From the NCBI RefSeq assembly GCF_000763055.1, contig NZ_KN214136.1, positions 301,036-365,035 on the forward strand: a DNA stretch of 64,000 nt, in the 5' to 3' direction. The stretch comes from Collinsella sp. 4_8_47FAA (GTDB lineage: Bacteria > Actinomycetota > Coriobacteriia > Coriobacteriales > Coriobacteriaceae). This document shows positions 16,962-25,495 of this stretch, piece after piece. Both the position numbers and the translations under genes were made by a program. The notes under the pieces are model-generated. The model had not been told where the DNA came from and did no database searches. It worked only from the letters and a program-made list of their open reading frames with translations. Each line of letters starts with the position of its first letter. The first letter of the stretch is position 1.

Positions 16962-18397
16962 TACATGCCCTCGTCGGCAGACATACTGCCCGAATCCGCG
17001 CCGTAGCCGCCGTCAGCCGTTGCGTCCGCTCCGGTGTCCATGACGAGGGTGTCGCCATCGCGCAGCTTGGTAACCGGCACGTTGGGGTTGATCTCGTTGC
17101 CCTGGTCGTCGCGCTTGACCTGTGTCTTGCCGACTACGGCTTCGTTGTCGTTTTGCGTCACGACAGTCACCTTCACGCGACGGGTCTGCTTGCCCTCGTC
17201 ATCGGTCGCCACGTTGACGTAATAATGTTCGCCGTCTTCGGTCATGAGCGCCATCGTCGGCACCATCACCACGTCGTCGAGCTGCTCGGTCACCACCGAT
17301 ACCTCGGCCGTCATGCCCGGCTTCAGGCGCGCGTCGGGCGCCTCAATGAGAATGTCGACGTTAAAGGTTACGCTGCCGCCGCCACCGTTGGCGGCGTCGG
17401 AGTTTGCCACCGATGCGATAGCCGTGACGGTGCCCTGGCTCACGATATCGGGAAACGCAGGATACGTGACGTTGGCGCTCTGCCCAACGGCGATCTTGGC
17501 GATGTCCTTTTCGCCTACCTGCACGGTCACCTTCATCTTGGATAGGTCGGCGATTTGCATGCACTGCTTGCCGCCGCTCGTATCGCTTTCGCCCATGATC
17601 ATGCCGCCTGTTACCGTGGCGCCCACCTTGGCGTTGAGCTCCACGATGCTACCCGAGCTCGGGGCCGTGACCGTACGGCTGGCTGCCTTGGCGTTCGCCT
17701 GATCGAGGTTTGCCTGGGCCGATGCGAGGCCGCGCTGTGCGGCCGATACGGCGTTTGTGTCCGCTGATGCGGCGGTGATGCCAGCTGCTGCGGAAGCTCC
17801 ATCATCGTCCGTCGTTGGGGTGGCCTGCGCGGCAGCGGCGGCTTTCTGCGCGTTGGTGAGGTCTTCCTGGGCGGCTGCAACTGCACGCTGCGCCTCGGCA
17901 ACGTTGCGATCGAGCTCGTCGTTTTTAATGGTCATAAGCACGTCGCCCTCGTTAACGGATTGGCCCGGCTGAACGTTGATCGAATCGACCGTGCCGTCGA
18001 CAGAAGGGGAGACCACTGAGGACGAAATGGGTTTGAGCTGGCCTTTCGCCTCGACCGTTGTGGTAAACGTGCCCTCGGTCACCATGTCGGTCACAGGCTC
18101 GCTAGCGCCCTGTGGCTGCGCATTGATAACCAGGGTTGCGACAATGGCAATGAGCGCGATGGCACCCACGACGCCGGCGGCAATACCGCGTCGAATCAGC
18201 TTTTTGCGCCGACGTTCGGCACGTTTTGCCTTGAGCTTGGCGTATGCCTCTTCATCGGAAATCTCGGCCGCATCGTTCGCGCGTCCGTTCTGCTTATCGG
18301 CATGCACGTTTGTAATCAGAGGAATCGTTTCGGTGGCACCTTCGGGCGTGTGCTCGGTATCATCCGGGCCCGGGGTAATGGTGGGGACATTCGGCAT
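16961..18397 (-). CDS. Efflux adaptor (MacA/HlyD-family periplasmic-adaptor-like protein)
   Basis: Links the ABC pump to the outside of the cell. 478 residues. A Lys/Arg-rich cytoplasmic N-terminus of about 80 residues precedes one transmembrane helix (AAGVVGAIALIAIVATLVI). Then come a lipoyl-type half (GTVDSINVQPGQSVNEGD), an Ala/Gln-rich coiled coil (about 160-245), the second lipoyl half and a beta-barrel. The C-terminus is Gly/Asp-rich. The start at 18397 is chosen over an upstream in-frame ATG because AAAGGAG lies just ahead. It is the first gene of the exporter operon. Gram-positive homologues (YknX-like) act without an outer membrane partner. Confidence 0.87.
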   Translation of the reverse strand: MPNVPTITPGPDDTEHTPEGATETIPLITNVHADKQNGRANDAAEISDEEAYAKLKAKRAERRRKKLIRRGIAAGVVGAIALIAIVATLVINAQPQGASEPVTDMVTEGTFTTTVEAKGQLKPISSSVVSPSVDGTVDSINVQPGQSVNEGDVLMTIKNDELDRNVAEAQRAVAAAQEDLTNAQKAAAAAQATPTTDDDGASAAAGITAASADTNAVSAAQRGLASAQANLDQANAKAASRTVTAPSSGSIVELNAKVGATVTGGMIMGESDTSGGKQCMQIADLSKMKVTVQVGEKDIAKIAVGQSANVTYPAFPDIVSQGTVTAIASVANSDAANGGGGSVTFNVDILIEAPDARLKPGMTAEVSVVTEQLDDVVMVPTMALMTEDGEHYYVNVATDDEGKQTRRVKVTVVTQNDNEAVVGKTQVKRDDQGNEINPNVPVTKLRDGDTLVMDTGADATADGGYGADSGSMSADEGM

Positions 18398-18431
18398 AGC
18401 GTCTCCTTTATAGAAAGAACCTCGATAATTA

Positions 18432-18461
18432 TATGCGCCCACCGGTTGGGGCGGGCGCATA
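18432..18461. terminator. Hairpin between the transpeptidase and exporter genes
   Basis: Nine-base arms TATGCGCCC (18432-18440) and GGGCGCATA (18453-18461) surround a 12-base loop. On the minus strand it lies downstream of the L,D-transpeptidase stop and is followed by ATAATTATCG rather than a clean T-run. It is a plausible but imperfect intrinsic terminator. Confidence 0.5.
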
Positions 18462-18529
18462 GGACGGTTTCTTTCGGAACTGTTAGATTGGTCGCAGCGG
18501 TTCCACGTTGTAGGAATGCGCGCGCTGCA

Positions 18530-20263
18530 CTACGAGTGGACAACCACGCACAGGCCGACTTTGATGCAGTCGTGAAGTGCCTTGGCGTCTGCCAGGCGCA
18601 GGTTGATGCAACCGTGGCTGCCGCACCACTTGTACGACTCGGCATTATCGAAGCTCTTGTCGTTTTGCCATGTAGCGTCGTGGAAGCCGATCATATTGCC
18701 CTCGAACGGCATCCAGTAGCTCACCGGGCTCTCGTATTTGGGCTTACCGGTCTCGGGGTCCTTGGCTCCGATCAGGGTGCTGCCACCGTCGTTGCTGTTG
18801 ATCTGCCACACGCCCTCGGGGGTGGCGTCTTCGCCCGGTTTGCCGGAAATAAAGTTGGCCTCCCACACGATATTGCCGCTCTCGTCGTAGTAGCGCGCGT
18901 GCTGCTCGGACAGGTCGACGTCGATATACGCCTTCCAGTCGGGCTCTCCCTTTGCGGTAAAGGTGTCAGCCTTCTGGGAGTACTTGATCTCGATATCGCC
19001 GGTCTGCTTGTTGTTAATGGCGTCCTCGACCTGCTTGGCGAGCGAGCTGCTGTCGATGGACCAACCAAAGTCGCCGCCTTCGACGGCGCACTGCTTGCCA
19101 TCGGCGCGCGTCCACCAGCGAGTGGAGCCCACGGTATTAAAGCCGTTGGCGAGCTCGGCTGCCCAGCTACTGATCTGCGACGTATCGAGCGTGGGGTTGG
19201 CCGGATCGGCAAAGCTGATCCACTGCAACACGGAGCTGCCGTCGACCTTGCCGGCATCCTCGCCGTTGAGCTTGAGGGTCACGTTGACGCCCAGGAAGTT
19301 GTTGGCGGCATCACATGCGTCCTGAATCTGATCATCTGTCAGCGTTCCATTGAGTGGCTCATAGGCATCGTTGCCGAGCTTGGAAAGATCTACGGTCTCG
19401 GCCAGCGAGGCAAGCTCGAGCTCGGCATACTTAATGACATGCTCGCGGTTGATTTTTTCGTTGGAGCGCGCCTTCTCGACGGTAAACTTGCCGGCCTGCT
19501 CGTCATAGGAGCTATTGGCCTCGAACGTGCCCGAACGGCCCTCGTTAAACTCGTCGATAGCGGCGCCCAGGTCCTCCTCAAACTTCTTTTGGTCAAAGGT
19601 ATCGGAGAGCATGGACAGGTCGACGTCTTGATCAAGATCGACTTCGTTGGAGGTAGCAGTTGTTTTGGTCTTGCCGCTTAAGGATTCCACAAGGCGGACC
19701 GGCCAAATAAAGGCTTCGTTGTGGTTGATGATTTCTTTTGCAGCAGCTTCACCGTCGACGATGGGTTCATCGGACTCGGGCTGATAGGTCCAGCTAAAGT
19801 CATCTCCTGTCACGGTGAGTTTATAGTGCTTCCATGCCGAGTTGACCTTGGTGGCGGCAGACGACGCGTTGGAGAACGAGACGTCGACGCCGGCGACGGT
19901 GGTGTTGGGGTAGGCTACCTGCGAAAACGCTACGACGCCTACGATATAGACAATGACGATTAGACCAAGGACGACAAAGAGCGTTGTCTTTTTGCCCGAC
20001 TTATTGTTCTCGGCGGACTTGCGCGCGGGGCCACGATCGCCTCGAGCGTGCGTGGGGGGCTGCTTGGGCGCATTGCCGTTTGCCTGACGCTGCTGACGTT
20101 GTTGACGCTGCTGTCGCTGTTGGTTCGGGCGTTGGGAAGCGTTTGCTGCACTACGCTGCTGACGGTGGCTCGGCGCGATAGGACGCGGCGACTGAACGCC
20201 GCCGGTGTGCCTGTTCGGCTGCTGCGGATCGGGAATCAGTTGAGTTCGATCGTTTTGCGACAT
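18530..20263 (-). CDS. Membrane-anchored L,D-transpeptidase (YkuD domain)
   Basis: Forms 3-3 cross-links or attaches proteins in peptidoglycan outside the membrane. 577 residues. The cytoplasmic N-terminus (about 1-85) is Gln/Arg-rich with QQRQQRQQRQ-type runs. One transmembrane helix follows (LFVVLGLIVIVYIVGVVAF). A long middle region (about 115-440) resembles the putative peptidoglycan-binding modules found ahead of YkuD. The catalytic domain occupies the last ~130 residues with IGFHDATW and the nucleophile motif WCGSHGCINLRLADA. ATG 20263 is preferred to the ATG three codons upstream because GAAGGA is ten bases away rather than one. It is not in an obvious operon. Confidence 0.9.
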   Translation of the reverse strand: MSQNDRTQLIPDPQQPNRHTGGVQSPRPIAPSHRQQRSAANASQRPNQQRQQRQQRQQRQANGNAPKQPPTHARGDRGPARKSAENNKSGKKTTLFVVLGLIVIVYIVGVVAFSQVAYPNTTVAGVDVSFSNASSAATKVNSAWKHYKLTVTGDDFSWTYQPESDEPIVDGEAAAKEIINHNEAFIWPVRLVESLSGKTKTTATSNEVDLDQDVDLSMLSDTFDQKKFEEDLGAAIDEFNEGRSGTFEANSSYDEQAGKFTVEKARSNEKINREHVIKYAELELASLAETVDLSKLGNDAYEPLNGTLTDDQIQDACDAANNFLGVNVTLKLNGEDAGKVDGSSVLQWISFADPANPTLDTSQISSWAAELANGFNTVGSTRWWTRADGKQCAVEGGDFGWSIDSSSLAKQVEDAINNKQTGDIEIKYSQKADTFTAKGEPDWKAYIDVDLSEQHARYYDESGNIVWEANFISGKPGEDATPEGVWQINSNDGGSTLIGAKDPETGKPKYESPVSYWMPFEGNMIGFHDATWQNDKSFDNAESYKWCGSHGCINLRLADAKALHDCIKVGLCVVVHS

Positions 20264-20375
20264 CGTATGCATATCCTTCGATTTTCGCCTTGCGGTTCAT
20301 CGTGTTTTTACTGGGCTTGCATTATAGCGATTGCCCTGCTGTTTGTGGTACGGAAACGGTGGCATTCGAAAGAGC

Positions 20376-20391
20376 TGGGACAAATGTCCCA
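20376..20391. other. Short palindrome TGGGACA-AA-TGTCCCA
   Basis: A 16-base near-perfect palindrome between the divergent 3' end of the serine dehydratase gene and the 5' end of the transpeptidase gene. It is about 110 bases upstream of the transpeptidase start, so it could be an operator or part of a longer repeat. No T-tract follows. The remainder of 20264-20412 shows nothing further. Confidence 0.35.
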
Positions 20392-20412
20392 CCTTTGAGT
20401 CGTTCTTAGTCG

Positions 20413-22020
20413 CTATCCGCACACACCGCATTTTGCACAGGCCGAAAGTGCGGCCGGAGCCTGCGCGATGCCGCCCTTTGCCGTCTCGCGCAGCGTGGCT
20501 GGCAACGCGTGGCCCACCGAGAGCATTACATGTGCCATCTGGTCAAACGGCACCAAGCTCTTAATGCCTGCGAGGGCGAGTTGTGCCGAGTTAAAGGCCG
20601 CTGCTACGCCGATGGCGTTGCGGTTTTGGCAGGGCACCTCCACGAGGCCACCGACGGGGTCACAAACGAGGCCCAGCAGGTTACTCAGCGCGATGGAACT
20701 GGCGTCGAGCGCCTGCTCGGGCGTGCCGCCGAGCATCTGCACCAGCGCGGCGGCTGCCATGGCGGCGGCGCTTCCCACCTCGGCCTGGCATCCGCCCTCG
20801 GCGCCGGCGACGCAGGCGCTCGTGGTGAGGTTGAGGCCGATGGCGGCTGCGCAGTAGAGCGCGTCCATGACCTGCTCGTCGTCGAGCTGCAGGCGATCGG
20901 CGAGCGCCAGCACGCAGCCGGGCACAACACCCGCTGAGCCTGCCGTGGGGGCGGCGACGATCACGCCCATGGTGGCGGAGCGTTCGAGCACGGCCATCGC
21001 GCGGGCCACGGCATCGGTCTGAACGGGGCCCATCAGGCTTGCGCTCAAATCGTTGCGGCCGGTGGCTTCGACAAGCTTGGCCTCGCCGCCGATAAGCCCG
21101 CCGAGCGAACGCTGCGGATTGGCGATGGGGGCCGTGGTCTCCTCGCGCATGACGTCGAGCACGCGGCGCATGGCAGCGACGGCGTGGGCCTCGCCGGTCA
21201 GACGCGCCTCGCGAACGGCCATGACGGCGCCGATGCTGAGCCCCAGTTCCTCACACGCATCGAGCAACTGCTCGCCGTCGTCGAAGATTTCCTTGGCCGA
21301 GACGCCGGGGGAGAGCGACGAGGCAGAACCGGGGAGTTCGATAAACGTTGCGTAATCGACATTGTCGAGCTTGCGCAGCATGGGGACGACGGTGTCGTCG
21401 GGCGCGCCGTCGGTCTCAAAGACGGAGTAGGCCTGGCCGCCTACTTCGGTGCGGTAGGTGCGGCAGAAGGCGATGTTCACGTGTGCGTAGGCGAGCAGGT
21501 TGGTGAGCGCGGCGAGTACACCGGGGACGTCCTTGTGCGCCACGAAGAGCGTGGAGTACATGCCCGAGATGTCGACGCCGACGCCGTTAATGCGGCTGAT
21601 GCGCATCTTGCCGCCGCCCAGGCTCTCGCCGCGAACCTGTGCCGTGGCGCCCGTGTCGTCTACCATGTCAATGTCGACGGTATTGGGGTGGATGGAGGCG
21701 TCGTCGCCCTTGATGTCAAAGTGATATTCGAGGCCCTGCTCGCGAGCGAGGTCGAAGGCCTGCTTGATATTCTCGTCATCGGTGTCGAGGCCTAGGATGC
21801 CCGCGACGAGCGCACGATCGGTGCCGTGGCCGCGGTAGGTGTGGGCGAAGGAGTTCCACAGGCCAAAGGTGACTTTGGTGATGCGGCCTTCCAGCAGGCT
21901 GGCAGCAACTTGGGCGCACCGCAGGGCGCCGGCGGTGTGCGATGAGCTGGGGCCGACCATGACGGGGCCCAAGATCTCGAATGCCGAGGTCGTAGCTAGT
22001 GTTTGCGGCTTGCCTGCCAT
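20413..22020 (-). CDS. sdaA: L-serine dehydratase, iron-sulfur type, single chain
   Basis: Deaminates L-serine to pyruvate and ammonia with an oxygen-labile [4Fe-4S] cluster. 535 residues with the beta domain first (GPVMVGPSSSHTAGALR, residues ~18-34), then an ACT-like segment (MYSTLFVAHKDVPGVLAALT), and the alpha domain. The alpha domain has APTAGSAGVVPG, SACVAGAEGGCQAEVGSA and LVCDPVGGLVEVPCQNRNA carrying cluster cysteines. The C-terminus ends in a small Cys cluster (CAKCGVCG). The start is ATG 22020, with AAAGGAG six to ten bases upstream; longer frames run into the inverted repeat. It fits an anaerobe using serine as carbon and energy source. Confidence 0.92.
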   Translation of the reverse strand: MAGKPQTLATTSAFEILGPVMVGPSSSHTAGALRCAQVAASLLEGRITKVTFGLWNSFAHTYRGHGTDRALVAGILGLDTDDENIKQAFDLAREQGLEYHFDIKGDDASIHPNTVDIDMVDDTGATAQVRGESLGGGKMRISRINGVGVDISGMYSTLFVAHKDVPGVLAALTNLLAYAHVNIAFCRTYRTEVGGQAYSVFETDGAPDDTVVPMLRKLDNVDYATFIELPGSASSLSPGVSAKEIFDDGEQLLDACEELGLSIGAVMAVREARLTGEAHAVAAMRRVLDVMREETTAPIANPQRSLGGLIGGEAKLVEATGRNDLSASLMGPVQTDAVARAMAVLERSATMGVIVAAPTAGSAGVVPGCVLALADRLQLDDEQVMDALYCAAAIGLNLTTSACVAGAEGGCQAEVGSAAAMAAAALVQMLGGTPEQALDASSIALSNLLGLVCDPVGGLVEVPCQNRNAIGVAAAFNSAQLALAGIKSLVPFDQMAHVMLSVGHALPATLRETAKGGIAQAPAALSACAKCGVCG

Positions 22021-22045
22021 GGGTGCTCCTTTGTTTTGTCCCATC

Positions 22046-22164
22046 GTCCCGAGGGCGGGGCATAAGGTCGCCTGCTCGGACAGTCCTGCTCGCACGGAGA
22101 GCACATTAAGTGCTCTCCGGCTCGTGCGGAACTCGCGATCGACCTTATGCCCCGCCCTCGGGAC
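22046..22164. repeat. Long-armed inverted repeat, 25-base perfect arms
   Basis: Left arm 22046-22070 begins GTCCCGAGGGCGGGGC and is perfectly inverted at 22140-22164. The 69-base loop holds a second hairpin, GGAGAGCAC-ATTAA-GTGCTCTCC, near 22096-22118. In RNA this would be a branched structure. It lies in the leader of the serine dehydratase gene, 26 bases before its start. The element at 28513-28608 has the same design and the same GTCCC/GGGAC ends but a different arm sequence. The rest of 22021-22331 holds only the terminator at 22261. Confidence 0.85.
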
Positions 22165-22260
22165 TAAGGATACATGGTAGAAGTGCCCGTGCTGCAAAAT
22201 TCATTAGCTGGTGGCGCAGCGTAGGATCATTTCGAAGCATCTTCACCACTGGATTAATAA

Positions 22261-22295
22261 AAAAGAGGTACCGGTTGTTTCGGTACCTCTTTTTG
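22261..22295 (-). terminator. Intrinsic terminator of metK
   Basis: Perfect 14-base arms AAAAAGAGGTACCG (22261-22274) and CGGTACCTCTTTTT (22282-22295) with a 7-base loop. On the minus strand it lies 37 bases past the metK stop and ends in a run of T. The symmetry lets it act in both directions. Confidence 0.85.
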
Positions 22296-22331
22296 GTGCG
22301 TTTCTATTTGGCTGTAGCTTTAGCCGCGTGC

Positions 22332-23612
<1,281 letters not shown>

Positions 23613-23634
23613 GATTGTCCTTTCAAAAACGTGT

Positions 23635-23661
23635 CCCGGCGACCGTTACCATTCCGCCGGG
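23635..23661 (-). promoter_or_regulatory. GC-rich hairpin in the metK leader
   Basis: On the minus strand CCCGGCG and CGCCGGG pair around a 13-base loop. Five bases (ACACG) separate the hairpin from a run of five T, which overlaps the ribosome-binding region of metK (start 23612). It could be an attenuator or a start-site-occluding element. I do not recognise it as any of the SAM riboswitch classes I know. A TATGAT hexamer upstream may be the -10 element. Confidence 0.4.
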
Positions 23662-23718
23662 CTCTCTATGCAAGGGCACATCATAGCGCGTAAATCAAAC
23701 ATTCACACCCTTTCCGCA

Positions 23719-23849
23719 CCTACTCATTGGGGACAGGCTTAAATGGCCGGCCGGGTACTCATTGGGGACAGGCTTAAACGAACAGTCTTACCTAAATGCC
23801 GACAGGTTGCCCAAAGACTGGTCATTTAAGTCTGTCCCCAATGAGTAGG
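23719..23849. repeat. REP-like composite repeat (GGGGACAGGCTTAAA type)
   Basis: Left arm 23719-23745 (CCTACTCATTGGGGACAGG...) is inverted at 23823-23849 with 26 of 27 positions matching. A direct partial copy of the left arm, starting GTACTCATTGGGGACAGG, lies at 23755-23778. The sequence type recalls repetitive extragenic palindromes spread by REP-associated transposases, but no transposase is present in the window. It fills most of the metK-gltX gap (23613-23930). The other items there are the metK leader hairpin and a possible gltX -10 box (TATACT, 23885-23890). Confidence 0.75.
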
Positions 23850-23884
23850 TCAGTGCCCTTTGTGCGGAGGTTGCTTTGATGCTT

Positions 23885-23890
23885 TATACT
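23885..23890 (+). promoter_or_regulatory. Possible -10 box of gltX (TATACT)
   Basis: TATACT lies 40 bases before the gltX start codon. No good -35 hexamer is seen at the usual 16-18 base distance, so the assignment rests on the -10 match and position only. Confidence 0.3.
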
Positions 23891-23930
23891 GGTGCGGTTA
23901 GACATCCATCCTGCAATCGAGGAGATTTCC

Positions 23931-25406
23931 ATGGCATCAGACGTTCGCGTCCGCTTTGCACCCTCACCGACGGGCAAGCTGCACATCGGCGGCGCCCGCA
24001 CCGCTATCTATAACTGGGCTTTTGCCCGTGCTAACGGCGGCACGTTCATCCTGCGCATCGACGACACCGACCCCACCCGCTCCACCGACGAGAACACGCA
24101 GATCATCCTGCGCGCCATGCGTTGGCTGGGCCTGGACTGGGACGAGGGTCCCGAGGTGGGCGGCGACTTTGGCCCCTACGCCCAGACCGAGCGCCTGGAC
24201 CTGTACAAGCAGGCCGCCCAGAAGCTTTGGGATGAGGGCAAGGCCTATCCCTGCTTCTGCACCAAGGAGCAGCTTGACGCCGACCGCAAGGCCGCGCAGG
24301 AGCGCAAGGATCCCTTTCAGGGCTATCAGCGCCGTTGCCGCGATCTTGATCCCGAGGAGGCCCGCCGCCGCATCGAGGCCGGCGAGTCCTACGTCCTGCG
24401 CATCAAGGTGCCCGAGGACCGCGGCGACGTCGTCATCCACGACGCCGTCCACGGCGAGGTAACCTTCGACGCTAAGGAGCTCGACGACTTTGTCATCTTC
24501 CGCTCTGATGGCACGCCCACGTACAACTTCGCGACCGTCGTCGATGACGCCATGATGAAGATCACCCACGTCATCCGCGGCGACGATCACCTGTCCAACA
24601 CCCCGCGCCAGGTCATGGTCTATGAGGCCCTCGGCGCGCCTGTGCCCACGTTCGCCCACATCTCCATGATTCTGGGCGCCGACGGCAAGAAGCTCTCCAA
24701 GCGCCACGGCGCCACCTCGGTGGAGGAGTACCGCGACGCCGGTTACCTGTCCGATGCCTTCGTCAACTACCTGGCGCTGCTCGGCTGGTCGCTCGACGGC
24801 GAGACCACGATCATCCCGCGCGACGTCCTGGCTAGCAAGTTCTCGCTCGACCGCATTTCCAAGAACCCCGCGACCTTCGACCCCAAGAAGCTCGACTGGG
24901 TCAATGCCGAGTACATCAACGGCATGTCCGACGCGCAGTTTGCCGACGAGATCATGGTCCCCGAGTTGCACGAGGCAGGCCTCATCGAGGGTAATGTCGA
25001 GTACGGTAAGGACTGGATCGACGCGCTTGCCGCCATCGTTAAGCCGCGCACCAAGATGCCGTCCGACGCCGTGACCGTCGCCGCTCCCATCTTTGCCACG
25101 GCCGAGACGCTCGAGTATGACGAGAAATCCGTCAACAAGGGCCTGGCCAAGGAGGGCATGGGTGCCATTCTGGACGCCGCCAAGGCCGCGCTCGAGGGTG
25201 TTACCGAGTGGACCGCCGCGAACATCGACGCCGCGCTTGAGCCGCTGCCCGAGCAGATGGACCTCAAGAAGCGCGTGGTGTTCCAGGCCGTGCGCGTCGC
25301 CGTTTGCGGCAACATGGTGAGCCCTCCGCTGGGTGAGACCATGGCGCTCGTCGGCCGCGACGACTGCCTGGCGCGCATCGACCGCGCCCGCACGATGGCG
25401 CTGTAA
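23931..25406 (+). CDS. gltX: Glutamyl-tRNA synthetase GltX
   Basis: Charges tRNA-Glu with glutamate (and possibly tRNA-Gln if the organism uses the amidation route). 491 residues. Class I signatures: RFAPSPTGKLHIGGARTA (HIGH region) near the N-terminus and LGADGKKLSKRHGA (KMSKS region) around residue 245. The start ATG 23931 follows GAGGAGATTTCC closely; an upstream in-frame start 13 codons earlier adds non-conserved residues. The antisense strand is also open for more than 500 codons, an effect of GC-biased third positions. Confidence 0.95.
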   Translation: MASDVRVRFAPSPTGKLHIGGARTAIYNWAFARANGGTFILRIDDTDPTRSTDENTQIILRAMRWLGLDWDEGPEVGGDFGPYAQTERLDLYKQAAQKLWDEGKAYPCFCTKEQLDADRKAAQERKDPFQGYQRRCRDLDPEEARRRIEAGESYVLRIKVPEDRGDVVIHDAVHGEVTFDAKELDDFVIFRSDGTPTYNFATVVDDAMMKITHVIRGDDHLSNTPRQVMVYEALGAPVPTFAHISMILGADGKKLSKRHGATSVEEYRDAGYLSDAFVNYLALLGWSLDGETTIIPRDVLASKFSLDRISKNPATFDPKKLDWVNAEYINGMSDAQFADEIMVPELHEAGLIEGNVEYGKDWIDALAAIVKPRTKMPSDAVTVAAPIFATAETLEYDEKSVNKGLAKEGMGAILDAAKAALEGVTEWTAANIDAALEPLPEQMDLKKRVVFQAVRVAVCGNMVSPPLGETMALVGRDDCLARIDRARTMAL

Positions 25407-25495
25407 TCGCTGCGCAAACGTATGTATCCGAGCCCCGTTCACCTCGAGCGGGGCTCTTGTTTCTGTAGACGAATGGGATAGGAGGTGCTGGGGCC

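Noticed and set aside
23613..23720. SAM riboswitch upstream of metK
   Set aside because: A hairpin is present but the conserved core of the SAM riboswitch classes I know is not visible; kept only as an unassigned structure.
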